The notes beneath the pieces are model-generated. The model had not been told where the DNA came from. It did no database searches and saw nothing but the letters and a program-made list of their open reading frames with translations. A stretch of 64,000 bases of DNA from Buchananella felis (GTDB lineage: Bacteria > Actinomycetota > Actinomycetes > Actinomycetales > Actinomycetaceae): NCBI RefSeq assembly GCF_041380015.1, contig NZ_CP159978.1. One strand, 5' to 3'. Shown here in pieces: positions 1-7,276 of the stretch. Made by a program: the position numbers and the translations under genes. How positions within the stretch are numbered: position 1 is the stretch's first letter; each line of letters starts with the position of its first letter.

Positions 1-1460
1 GGCTCACGCCCTGGGATGTGCCGGGCGGGCGGGAGTACCCGACGGAGGTCGACTGGCTACCGCAGGCCCTGCCGGGCGTGCCCACCCTCAGCAAGGTCGC
101 GTGGGCAGACTCGGCCTCCTGGGACAGCCTCTCCCTCTACTCCCCCGTAGAAGGCGGCCAATTCTCCGCAGTCATCGCGCCCGTCGCCCCCACCTTGCAG
201 GCGGACGACGCCCCGCCGGCCACCGAGCTGCAGCTGGCCGGAGCGCGCGGCACCTACCAGGTGGCCGGCGTGCAACCGGACCGGCCCCTCTCCTTGGCTG
301 CGGCCGGCAAGGACCTGCAGGGCAAGGCGCTCACCGCGTTGGAGCGTCGGCAGCTGCTGATCTCCCAGACCGCGCTGCTGGCCGGCGCCGCCAACGGGGA
401 GCCGGTGTTCCTGGCCGCTATCGAGCGCGGCAACGCGGTCAGCGCGGCGGACCTGGCGGCCGTCTCCGCCGCCCTGGAGGCCAGCCCGTGGGCCACCCCA
501 GTCCCGCTCAGCCGCGTCCTGGGAGTCCCCGCAGAGCAGGCCGCAGCGGCAGACGCAGAACGTGCATCCCCGCAGGAGAGCGCATCCCGGCAGGAGAGCG
601 CGTTACCGCAGGAGAGCGCGTTACCGCAGGAGAGCGCGTTACCGCAGGAGGGGTCCGGAGCGGGGGACGCCGCCGGCAACGCGCAGGCCACCTCCGCCGG
701 GCCGGCCGCCCAGGTGGAACTGGCCCCGCCGGACTCCGCCCACGTCGCCCGGCTGGTGCAGGTGCGCACCGGGGTGGAGTCGCTCGACGCGCTATTGCAA
801 CGCTCCAACGCCCAGTCCGCGTACTGGGCCGTGGAGGGGGCGGCGGCCCAGCTCAGCTCGAGCGCGTGGGCCCACCCCACGGACCCGGCCGCGGCGGGGG
901 TGTTCGCCGACTTCCACCAGCGCCTGGACACCGTGAACCAGGCGGTGGGAATCAACTCTCCCTCCACCATCAACCTGATCGACTCCTCGGCCCAGGTGCC
1001 CCTGTCGATGCACAATCCGCTGCCCGTGCCCGTGCGGGTGGGGCTGCTGCTCACCCCCCACTCGGCGCACCTGCGGTTCGAGGAGGTCACGGTCTCCCTG
1101 GAACCCAAGCGCCACCAGGTAGTGCACGTGCCGGTCAAGGCCGTGGGCAACGCGGACGTGGACGTGCTGGCGGAGCTCTACGGGTACGACGGCACCGTGG
1201 TGGGCAGCCCCATCATGCTGCAGGTGCGGGTGCGCGCGGACTGGGAGAAATTGGGGTTTGGCACGGTCTCCGCGATCGGTCTGCTCCTGTTCGCCCTCGC
1301 GCTGGTGCGAAACTACGTAAAGCGACGCCACACCGGACCAGGTGAGGAAAACGCGCCCGGGGAGCCGGCCAACGGCTGGATCCCGCCCCGGACCACAACG
1401 CGGCCGCCCCAGCCCGAATGGGCGAAGCTGCTGGACACCGACGAAAGGCAGGACGGATGA
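1..1460 (+). CDS. DUF6049-like membrane protein, 5' end outside window
   Basis: The reading frame is already open at the left edge, so the N-terminus lies outside the window. The first in-window GTG (18) is probably not the true start. What is visible is a long Ala/Pro-rich, presumably extracytoplasmic region, one membrane segment about 412-432 codons after that GTG, and a short basic cytoplasmic tail. The stop overlaps the murJ start as ATGA. Its place just before murJ matches the actinobacterial DUF6049 protein (Rv3909 position in mycobacteria). That assignment rests on position and architecture, not on a recognised motif. Function is unknown; the context suggests envelope assembly. An in-frame 18-base repeat near 567-650 encodes repeated QESALP units. 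Confidence 0.7.
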   Translation, partial: LTPWDVPGGREYPTEVDWLPQALPGVPTLSKVAWADSASWDSLSLYSPVEGGQFSAVIAPVAPTLQADDAPPATELQLAGARGTYQVAGVQPDRPLSLAAAGKDLQGKALTALERRQLLISQTALLAGAANGEPVFLAAIERGNAVSAADLAAVSAALEASPWATPVPLSRVLGVPAEQAAAADAERASPQESASRQESALPQESALPQESALPQEGSGAGDAAGNAQATSAGPAAQVELAPPDSAHVARLVQVRTGVESLDALLQRSNAQSAYWAVEGAAAQLSSSAWAHPTDPAAAGVFADFHQRLDTVNQAVGINSPSTINLIDSSAQVPLSMHNPLPVPVRVGLLLTPHSAHLRFEEVTVSLEPKRHQVVHVPVKAVGNADVDVLAELYGYDGTVVGSPIMLQVRVRADWEKLGFGTVSAIGLLLFALALVRNYVKRRHTGPGEENAPGEPANGWIPPRTTTRPPQPEWAKLLDTDERQDG

Positions 1461-4400
1461 GTCAGCCAGAGCGCTCGACTTCCCTGGCGCGCAGCTCAAC
1501 GATCATGTTCTCCGGCACCCTCGTGTCGCGCGTGCTCGGCTTCATCCGCAACGCGCTGCTGGTGGCGGTGATCGGCGTCGCCGGCGCCAACGACGCGTTC
1601 ACGGTGGCCAACACGCTGCCGAACACCGTGTTCAACCTGCTGGCCGGCGGCGTGCTCAACGCCATCCTGGTGCCGCAGATCATCCGGGCGCTGCGCTCCA
1701 AGACCGGCGGTGAGGAGTACGTCAACCGGCTCCTAACCGTCACCGGTGCGATGATCCTGGGCCTGACCGTGCTCTCCACGGCCTTCGCCCCGCTGCTGGT
1801 GCGCCTGTTCGCCGGCGGCCTGGACGCCGGCTGGTTCAACCTGGCGGTGGTCTTCGCCTACTGGTGCCTGCCCCAGGTGTTCTTCTACGGCGTGTTCGCC
1901 CTGCTCTCCCAGGTGCTCAACGCCAAGAACTCCTTCGGGTGGCCCATGTGGGCCCCGGCCATCAACAACGTGGTCGGCATCGCCGGCCTGCTGGCCTTCC
2001 TGTTCGCCTTCGGGCGCATGGACTCCGTTGGGGACCCGACCGCGTGGGGCACCGGGCCGATCCTGGTGCTGGCCGGCTCGGCCACGCTGGGCGTGATCGT
2101 GCAGGCGCTGGTGCTGATCCCGCCGCTGCGGCAGGTGGGGTTCACTTGGAAGATCCAGTGGGGCACCGCCGGGCTGGGCCGGGCCTCCCGGGTGGCGATG
2201 TGGGCGTTCGCGGCCCTGCTGGTGGGCCAGGTGGGCTACATCGGCTTCTCCCGCGTGGCCTCCTCCGCTAACGCCGCCGCCGTGGCCGACGGGATGTTCT
2301 ACCCCTCTACGGCCGCCTACACGGTGGCCTTCATGCTCTCGATCCTGCCGCAGTCGCTGATCACCACCTCGATCGTGACGGCGATGTTCACGCGGATGAG
2401 CGACCACGCGGCGGCTGACGACTCCGCCGCCGTCAACAAGGACCTGGAGTTGGGCCTGCGCACGGTGGGCGTGTTCACGGTGCTGTGCTCCGCCGGCCTG
2501 GTGGTGCTGGCCCTGCCGCTGGTGCAGGCCATCGCCCCCACATTGAGCGTGGCGGAGGCCAGCGGGGTGGCCATGGTGCTGGCCTTCCTGTCGCTCGGGA
2601 TCGTGGGGCAGGGCGGGTGGACCATGGCCCAGCGCGTGCTCTTCGCCTACGAGGACACGCGCACCATGTTCCTCATCCAGATCCCGATGGCGGTCATGAC
2701 CCTGGTGGGCGCGTACGGCGCCTACTTCCTGCTCTCCCCGAAGTGGTGGGTGGTGGGCGGCTCCCTGGGTGACGTGGTGGCGATGTACCTGGGCACCGTG
2801 GTGGGCCTGGAGGTGCTGCGCCGCACCCGCCTGCCGCAGCTGAACCTGCTCTCCCACGCGATCTTCCACGGCAAGCTCCTGGTGGCCGTGGCGCCCGCGG
2901 CCCTGGTGGGCTACGGCGTGCTGAAGCTGATCGGCGTGGCCAACTCGGGCGCCTGGCTCTCCGGCCTGGTGGGCGCCACCGCCGGCCAGCTTTTGGGCGC
3001 GCTGTGGCGCCTGGGCGTGGTGGCCGTGGTGATGACGGCCGTGTACGTGGCGATCTTGCTGTGGTGGCGGGTGCCGGAGATCTCCAAGCTGCTCTCCCCT
3101 GCCCTGGCGATCCTGGGCCGCGTGGGCGCGCTGCTGCCGGGCAAGGCGGGGGCCGTGGTAAGCGCGGCCGCGTCCAAGTGGCGCGGCCAGCTGGCCTCCT
3201 CCGCCCCGGTGCCGTTCACGCCTGGCCCGGAGACCCTGGTGGCGGAGGCGACCAGCGGCATCGTGATGGCGGACCTGTCCTTGGTGCCGCGCGCCGGCCA
3301 CCAGGTGGACGACCGCTACGAGCTGGTGCGCACCATGCCGGTCACCCTGCCGGGCACGGTGCGCTGGGAGGCCAAGGACACGGTCACCGGCATCCCGGTC
3401 TACCTGTTCATGCTCTCCCCGGGCGCCGCACGCACAGACGCGATCGTGGCGGCAGCAACGCGCGCCACCGCGCTGACCGGCCCGTCGTTCCTGCGCGTCT
3501 ACGAGGCGGACGCCGCCGAGGGCTTCCTGGTCACCGAACCGGCCCTGTCTCCGTCCCTGGCCCGCACGCTCGCCACGCAGACGTTGGCGCCGCAGGAGGT
3601 GCGCGAACTGGTGATCAAGGCGGCGGGCGCGATGCACCAGGCGGCCGAGGTGGGCGTCGGCCACGGCACCCTCTCTCCGCGCGATATCTACGTTTCTGAG
3701 GGCGAGTTGCGGATCGGCGGGATGGAGGTGCGCGCCGCCGCGACGGGCGTGGAGTTCGACGACGCCGCCGCCAGGCAGGCAGCCGACGTGCGCGCCCTGG
3801 CCGAGGTGGCCTACCTGTGCCTGACCAGGCGTTGGCCGGGCACCGGGCAGGGATTTGTGCGTGCGCCGCGCGCAGGTGGCCTCTACACCGCGCCGAGCAC
3901 GCTGGTGGACGACGTGCCCGCCGACCTGGACGAGGTGGTTACCGCCCTGGTCAACGGCGCCGGCCCGCGCTCCTTCGCGGCGCTGCTGGAGTGGTTTGGC
4001 GAGAGCGCACCGCCGGCGCAGGCGGCCCCCGAGGACCTGGGGGACGCCGAGGGCCCGGGCGGCGCGGGCGGTGACGCAGCCGCGCAGGCGGCCACGGCCG
4101 GTGCTGCGGCCGCGCTGGTAGGAACGGCGCAGCTTGTTCCCGTGGAGACCGCGGGCGACGCCGATGCGGGCGCTTTGGCCGGCGGCGAGGGCGGCGCCCA
4201 GCTTGGTGCGAAGGCCGGCGCCGGTGAGGAAGACCTTGGCGCGCTCGGCGTCGAATCTGGTGGCGCGGGGGGTGGCGCGGGGGTGCTCGCGCCGCCTCCG
4301 CCGGCCCCGCCCGCCCCCAGCGATGGGTCCGGCGGCGCTGCGGCGGGCTTCGGCTTTGCTCCGGTGGTGGCGCACGCGCAGGTGCAGCGCGCGCAGGCAC

Positions 4401-5053
4401 CGACTGCGGGCAGCAAGTCCTTCTTCCTGCGGCGCGTGAACCCGACCCCGGTGGTGCTGGCCGTCTTCTTGGTCTTCGTGGTGGCGGCGACGGTGTGGGC
4501 GTATAAGTCGATCACGGCCCCGCCCACGCTGATCCAGGGCGACCCCTCCGGGCTGTTCCAGAACCCGGCCACCGTGGCAACGGCCTCCCCCGGGCAGTCT
4601 GAGGCGAGCGCCGCGCCGGCACCGGCCGGTCCGGCCCAGGTGGTTTCTGCGGCGATCGTGGACCCGGGCGGGGACGGGGACGAGCACCCCGAGCTGGTGG
4701 CCAACCTGTTCGACGGCGACGAGAAGAGCGAATGGTATTCGCGCTTCTACCAAACCTCCCAGTTCGGTGGCCTGAAGCAGGGCTTTGGTATCGAGCTGAA
4801 GCTGGCCGAGCCGCGCAAGATCTCCGCCGTTTCCGCTACGTGCAATAGCGAGGGCGGCCTGGTGCAGGTGCTGGTGGGCGGCCAGACCCCGGCGGATGCC
4901 AAGCAGCTGGCGCAGGGGCCGATGAAGCAGAAGATGGACTTCACGTTCGAGCCCACGGAGGCGTCGTCGGTGGTGATCTGGATCAGCGAGCTGCCCACGT
5001 CGTTGGCGGACGGCAAGCTGCGCGCCGAGATCAGCGAAATCGTGATCCGCTAG
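1457..5053 (+). CDS. murJ: MurJ/MviN lipid II flippase with C-terminal pseudokinase and extracellular domain
   Basis: Flips lipid II across the cytoplasmic membrane for peptidoglycan synthesis. The ATG at 1457 overlaps the upstream stop and gives 1198 residues; an ATG at 1418 is in frame but lies inside the upstream gene. The first ~540 residues are the multi-spanning MurJ core. A kinase-like domain follows (~600-800). It lacks the usual active-site residues: the VAIK lysine region reads VYLFML, HRD is replaced by GTLSPRD, and DFG by IGG. Next come an Ala/Gly/Pro-rich linker, one membrane helix near residue 1005 and a C-terminal domain that may be discoidin-like. This layout matches mycobacterial MviN (Rv3910), whose pseudokinase binds FhaA after PknB phosphorylation. 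pknB and fhaA are both in this window. Confidence 0.95.
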   Translation: MSQPERSTSLARSSTIMFSGTLVSRVLGFIRNALLVAVIGVAGANDAFTVANTLPNTVFNLLAGGVLNAILVPQIIRALRSKTGGEEYVNRLLTVTGAMILGLTVLSTAFAPLLVRLFAGGLDAGWFNLAVVFAYWCLPQVFFYGVFALLSQVLNAKNSFGWPMWAPAINNVVGIAGLLAFLFAFGRMDSVGDPTAWGTGPILVLAGSATLGVIVQALVLIPPLRQVGFTWKIQWGTAGLGRASRVAMWAFAALLVGQVGYIGFSRVASSANAAAVADGMFYPSTAAYTVAFMLSILPQSLITTSIVTAMFTRMSDHAAADDSAAVNKDLELGLRTVGVFTVLCSAGLVVLALPLVQAIAPTLSVAEASGVAMVLAFLSLGIVGQGGWTMAQRVLFAYEDTRTMFLIQIPMAVMTLVGAYGAYFLLSPKWWVVGGSLGDVVAMYLGTVVGLEVLRRTRLPQLNLLSHAIFHGKLLVAVAPAALVGYGVLKLIGVANSGAWLSGLVGATAGQLLGALWRLGVVAVVMTAVYVAILLWWRVPEISKLLSPALAILGRVGALLPGKAGAVVSAAASKWRGQLASSAPVPFTPGPETLVAEATSGIVMADLSLVPRAGHQVDDRYELVRTMPVTLPGTVRWEAKDTVTGIPVYLFMLSPGAARTDAIVAAATRATALTGPSFLRVYEADAAEGFLVTEPALSPSLARTLATQTLAPQEVRELVIKAAGAMHQAAEVGVGHGTLSPRDIYVSEGELRIGGMEVRAAATGVEFDDAAARQAADVRALAEVAYLCLTRRWPGTGQGFVRAPRAGGLYTAPSTLVDDVPADLDEVVTALVNGAGPRSFAALLEWFGESAPPAQAAPEDLGDAEGPGGAGGDAAAQAATAGAAAALVGTAQLVPVETAGDADAGALAGGEGGAQLGAKAGAGEEDLGALGVESGGAGGGAGVLAPPPPAPPAPSDGSGGAAAGFGFAPVVAHAQVQRAQAPTAGSKSFFLRRVNPTPVVLAVFLVFVVAATVWAYKSITAPPTLIQGDPSGLFQNPATVATASPGQSEASAAPAPAGPAQVVSAAIVDPGGDGDEHPELVANLFDGDEKSEWYSRFYQTSQFGGLKQGFGIELKLAEPRKISAVSATCNSEGGLVQVLVGGQTPADAKQLAQGPMKQKMDFTFEPTEASSVVIWISELPTSLADGKLRAEISEIVIR

Positions 5054-5108
5054 GCGGGAACAGGCTGGAGCGCTCCTGCGTTAGTAGGGGCGAGGAAAGG
5101 AAGAAATT

Positions 5109-6047
5109 GTGACTGTGCACGACGTTGTCATCGTGGGCTCCGGCCCGGCCGGCTACACCGCCGCCATTTACACGGCCCGCGCCGGCCTGAAGCCGATCGT
5201 TTTCGCCGGCTCCCTGGCCGCCGGTGGTGCCCTGATGAACACCACCGAGGTGGAGAACTACCCGGGCTTCCCGGCCGGCATCGACGGCCCGGACCTGATG
5301 GAGGCCATGCGGGAGCAGGCGGAGAAGTTCGGGGCGGACATCCGCTACGAGGACGTCACCGGGGTGCAGCTGGATGGCCCGGTAAAGACCGTGGTGAGCG
5401 AGGGCGGCGAGAGCCTGCAGGCGCGCGCGGTCATCCTGGCCACCGGCTCTGCCCACCGCAAGCTAGGCGTGCCCGGTGAGGAGGAGTTCTCCGGTCGCGG
5501 CGTGAGCTACTGCGCCACCTGCGATGGCTTCTTCTTCCGCGACCAGCACATCGTGGTGGTGGGTGGCGGTGACTCCGCCCTGGAGGAGGCCATGTTCCTC
5601 ACCCGTTTCGCCTCCAAGGTGACGCTGGTGCACCGCCGCGGCGAGCTGCGCGCCTCCAAGATCATGCAGGAGCGCGCCCTGGCGAACGAGAAGATCGAAT
5701 TCGCGTGGCACTCCACGGTGGCGGAGGTGCGCGGCGAGGCCGGCGGCTCCATGACCGGCCTGGTGTTGAACGACGTTCGCACCGGCGAGCAGCGCGAGCT
5801 GGCGGCCGGCGCGATGTTCGTGGCGATCGGCCATGACCCGCGCGTGGAGCTGGTTGCCGGCCAGGTGGAGCTGGACGGCGAGGGCTACATCAAGGTGGCC
5901 GACCCCTCCACCCGCACCAACCTGGCCGGCGTGTTCGCGTGCGGTGACGTGGTGGACCACTCCTACCGCCAGGCGATCACGGCGGCCGGCACGGGCTGCC
6001 GCGCCGCCCTGGATGCCGAGCGTTACCTGGCCGCGCTGGAGGGCTGA
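5109..6047 (+). CDS. trxB: thioredoxin-disulfide reductase
   Basis: FAD/NADPH enzyme that reduces thioredoxin in the cytoplasm. The 312 residues are the normal length. The N-terminal FAD-binding glycine motif (GSGPAGYTAA, residues 10-19), the redox-active CATC (135-138) and the NADPH-binding GGGDSALEEA are all visible, and the C-terminal FAD motif around GDVVD is intact. The start is GTG, with a strong AGGAAAGGAAG ribosome-binding stretch just upstream. The next gene, thioredoxin, follows after 3 bases, so the pair is surely co-transcribed. The murJ-trxB-trxA order is the usual actinobacterial one near the origin. Confidence 0.98.
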   Translation: MTVHDVVIVGSGPAGYTAAIYTARAGLKPIVFAGSLAAGGALMNTTEVENYPGFPAGIDGPDLMEAMREQAEKFGADIRYEDVTGVQLDGPVKTVVSEGGESLQARAVILATGSAHRKLGVPGEEEFSGRGVSYCATCDGFFFRDQHIVVVGGGDSALEEAMFLTRFASKVTLVHRRGELRASKIMQERALANEKIEFAWHSTVAEVRGEAGGSMTGLVLNDVRTGEQRELAAGAMFVAIGHDPRVELVAGQVELDGEGYIKVADPSTRTNLAGVFACGDVVDHSYRQAITAAGTGCRAALDAERYLAALEG

Positions 6048-6050
6048 GCG

Positions 6051-6380
6051 GTGGCGAGCGGAGCCATTCACGTGGACGACGCCACCTTCAAGAAGGTGGT
6101 GCTGGACTCCCCGGTGCCGGTGCTGGTGGACTTCTGGGCCAAGTGGTGCGCGCCGTGCCGCCAGATGGGCCCGATCGTGGACGAGCTGGCCGGCCAGTTT
6201 GAGGGCCGCGCCCGCGTGGTGAAGGTGAACGTGGACGACGCCAAGCGCACCGCCACCAAGTACGGCATCCGCTCTATCCCCACCTTTGGGGTGTTCTGGC
6301 AGGGCGAGCTGGTCTCCACGCTGGTGGGGGCGCGCCCGAAGCCGGAGCTGGTCAAGGCGCTGGAGCGCGTGGGCGCGTAG
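6051..6380 (+). CDS. trxA: thioredoxin
   Basis: Small cytoplasmic dithiol oxidoreductase, reduced by the TrxB encoded 3 bases upstream. It has 109 residues with a GTG start and a complete thioredoxin fold. The active site reads W-C-A-P-C (32-36), with alanine where the classical motif has glycine. The cis-proline stretch RSIPTFGVF is present. The changed residue between the cysteines may shift redox potential slightly, but the protein otherwise looks ordinary. The cwlM amidase gene found next in mycobacteria is absent; an 896-bp repeat-bearing intergenic region follows instead. Confidence 0.96.
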   Translation: MASGAIHVDDATFKKVVLDSPVPVLVDFWAKWCAPCRQMGPIVDELAGQFEGRARVVKVNVDDAKRTATKYGIRSIPTFGVFWQGELVSTLVGARPKPELVKALERVGA

Positions 6381-6505
6381 AGACTTGCAGGCCAGGTGCG
6401 CGGACAGGTAGCCGCGCCCGCGTCCAAAACAAGCCGCCGGGAGGGGCGCACGTGACACGCCCTAAAGGCGGCAGGCGGTGGCGGCGGGGTGGCGGCGGGT
6501 GCCCC

Positions 6506-6606
6506 CGAGCGTACAAGCGTGCGGTCGGGGTACATCCGACCGACCGGTGCCATGGCACCAAGCGGTCGTATGTACCCCGGTGCAACATTTGCGAGCTTGG
6601 GGACCG
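6506..6606 (+). repeat. REP-like hairpin repeat R1, copy A
   Basis: Shares a layout with copies at about 32013-32125, 54340-54445 and (decayed) 54675-54755: a GTACAAG edge, a long stem beginning GGGGTACAT, and a tail reading GCAACATTTGCGAGCTTGG. Here the 16-bp stem arms are 6527-6542 and 6563-6578 with one mismatch, and an inner GGTGCCATGGCACC palindrome sits between them. No coding content. Confidence 0.8.
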
Positions 6607-6642
6607 CCCGGGCACACCCGGGTTCGCGGCAATTGGAGTCGA

Positions 6643-6668
6643 CGCCGCCCCCGACGCTATCCCGAGTC
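6643..6668 (+). repeat. 26-bp direct repeat flanking P1
   Basis: CGCCGCCCCCGACGCTATCC continuing into CGAGTC. The same 26 bases recur at 6914-6939 with one mismatch, so the pair brackets palindrome P1. It could be a relic of target duplication or part of a larger composite repeat. Confidence 0.6.
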
Positions 6669-6719
6669 GGTCCCGGCCATGCCCATTGACAGGTGGCGGG
6701 CTACCGCCGAAGGGTCCTT

Positions 6720-6911
6720 GCGCAAGCGATTGAGGGGATAGTGCACTTCTCGTAGGGTTGGTTCACCTCTCGTAGGGTTGGTTCACCTCTCGTGGGGTTG
6801 GTTCACCTCTTGAGGGCTTACCCAATCGGGTAACCCCTCAATCGGTGAACTAAAGGTTCAAGAGCTACACCAAACGCTCAAAAGGTCAAGTAACCCTACA
6901 GTCGTTTGCGC
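6720..6911. repeat. modular palindrome P1
   Basis: A 192-bp imperfect inverted repeat beginning GCGCAAGCGA and ending TCGTTTGCGC. The left half is built from roughly 20-base modules: GGTTCACCTCTCGTAGGG occurs twice, followed by close variants. The right half holds diverged complements of the modules around a central hairpin with TTACCC/GGGTAA arms. Related elements are P2 (40222-40393) and P3 (40870-41032). Confidence 0.75.
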
Positions 6912-7167
6912 ACCGCCGCCCCCGGCGCTATCCCGAGTCCAGGTCCCACCCCGGCCCCGAACGCACTGCGCGCGCACGAACTTCGCAGCAGGCTCCCGCC
7001 CGGCACCGAAAGCCCACCCGTGCACCGGCACGGTAACCGGGGCCACCAAACACCGTCATTGGGGGAGATCCGAGGAACGGGCGTATGCGCAGGGGCTTTG
7101 GAAGAGCCCGGTTATTTGCGGCTCGTCCCGCTCCGTCGCCTCCCCATCTGGGGGCTGCTCGTTGTCC

Positions 7168-7196
7168 TTGTCCGCCCTGCGGCGCCTCGCTAGGAT
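7168..7196 (+). promoter_or_regulatory. predicted sigma-70-type promoter for the lipoprotein gene
   Basis: TTGTCC (7168-7173), a 17-base spacer and TAGGAT (7191-7196) fit a housekeeping promoter. The leader to the TTG start at 7277 would be about 75 bases. Confidence 0.5.
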
Positions 7197-7276
7197 CGCC
7201 ACATCGGCTAAATTCCAACAGTTGTTGCCACGCGCGATGCTAGTTGGCATCCCCACAACCCCGCCTTGGAGGAGCA

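Larger units (their letters stand above)
6381..7276. other. repeat-rich intergenic region after trxA
   Basis: No convincing gene on either strand; the open frames here run through repeats and lack ribosome-binding sites. From left to right it holds a REP-like hairpin (6506-6606), a 26-bp direct repeat (6643-6668, repeated at 6914-6939), the modular palindrome P1 (6720-6911) and a likely promoter for the downstream lipoprotein gene. Confidence 0.7.

Noticed and set aside
567..650. CRISPR-like short direct repeats
   Set aside because: Units are adjacent and in frame within a coding sequence, with no spacers.
1733..4753. 1006-codon open frame on the minus strand inside murJ
   Set aside because: His/Arg/Gln-rich composition typical of an antisense shadow in GC-rich DNA; murJ on the plus strand is certain.
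6452..6741. Several short plus-strand frames after trxA
   Set aside because: They run through the REP-like hairpin and repeats, have no ribosome-binding site and no recognisable protein character.
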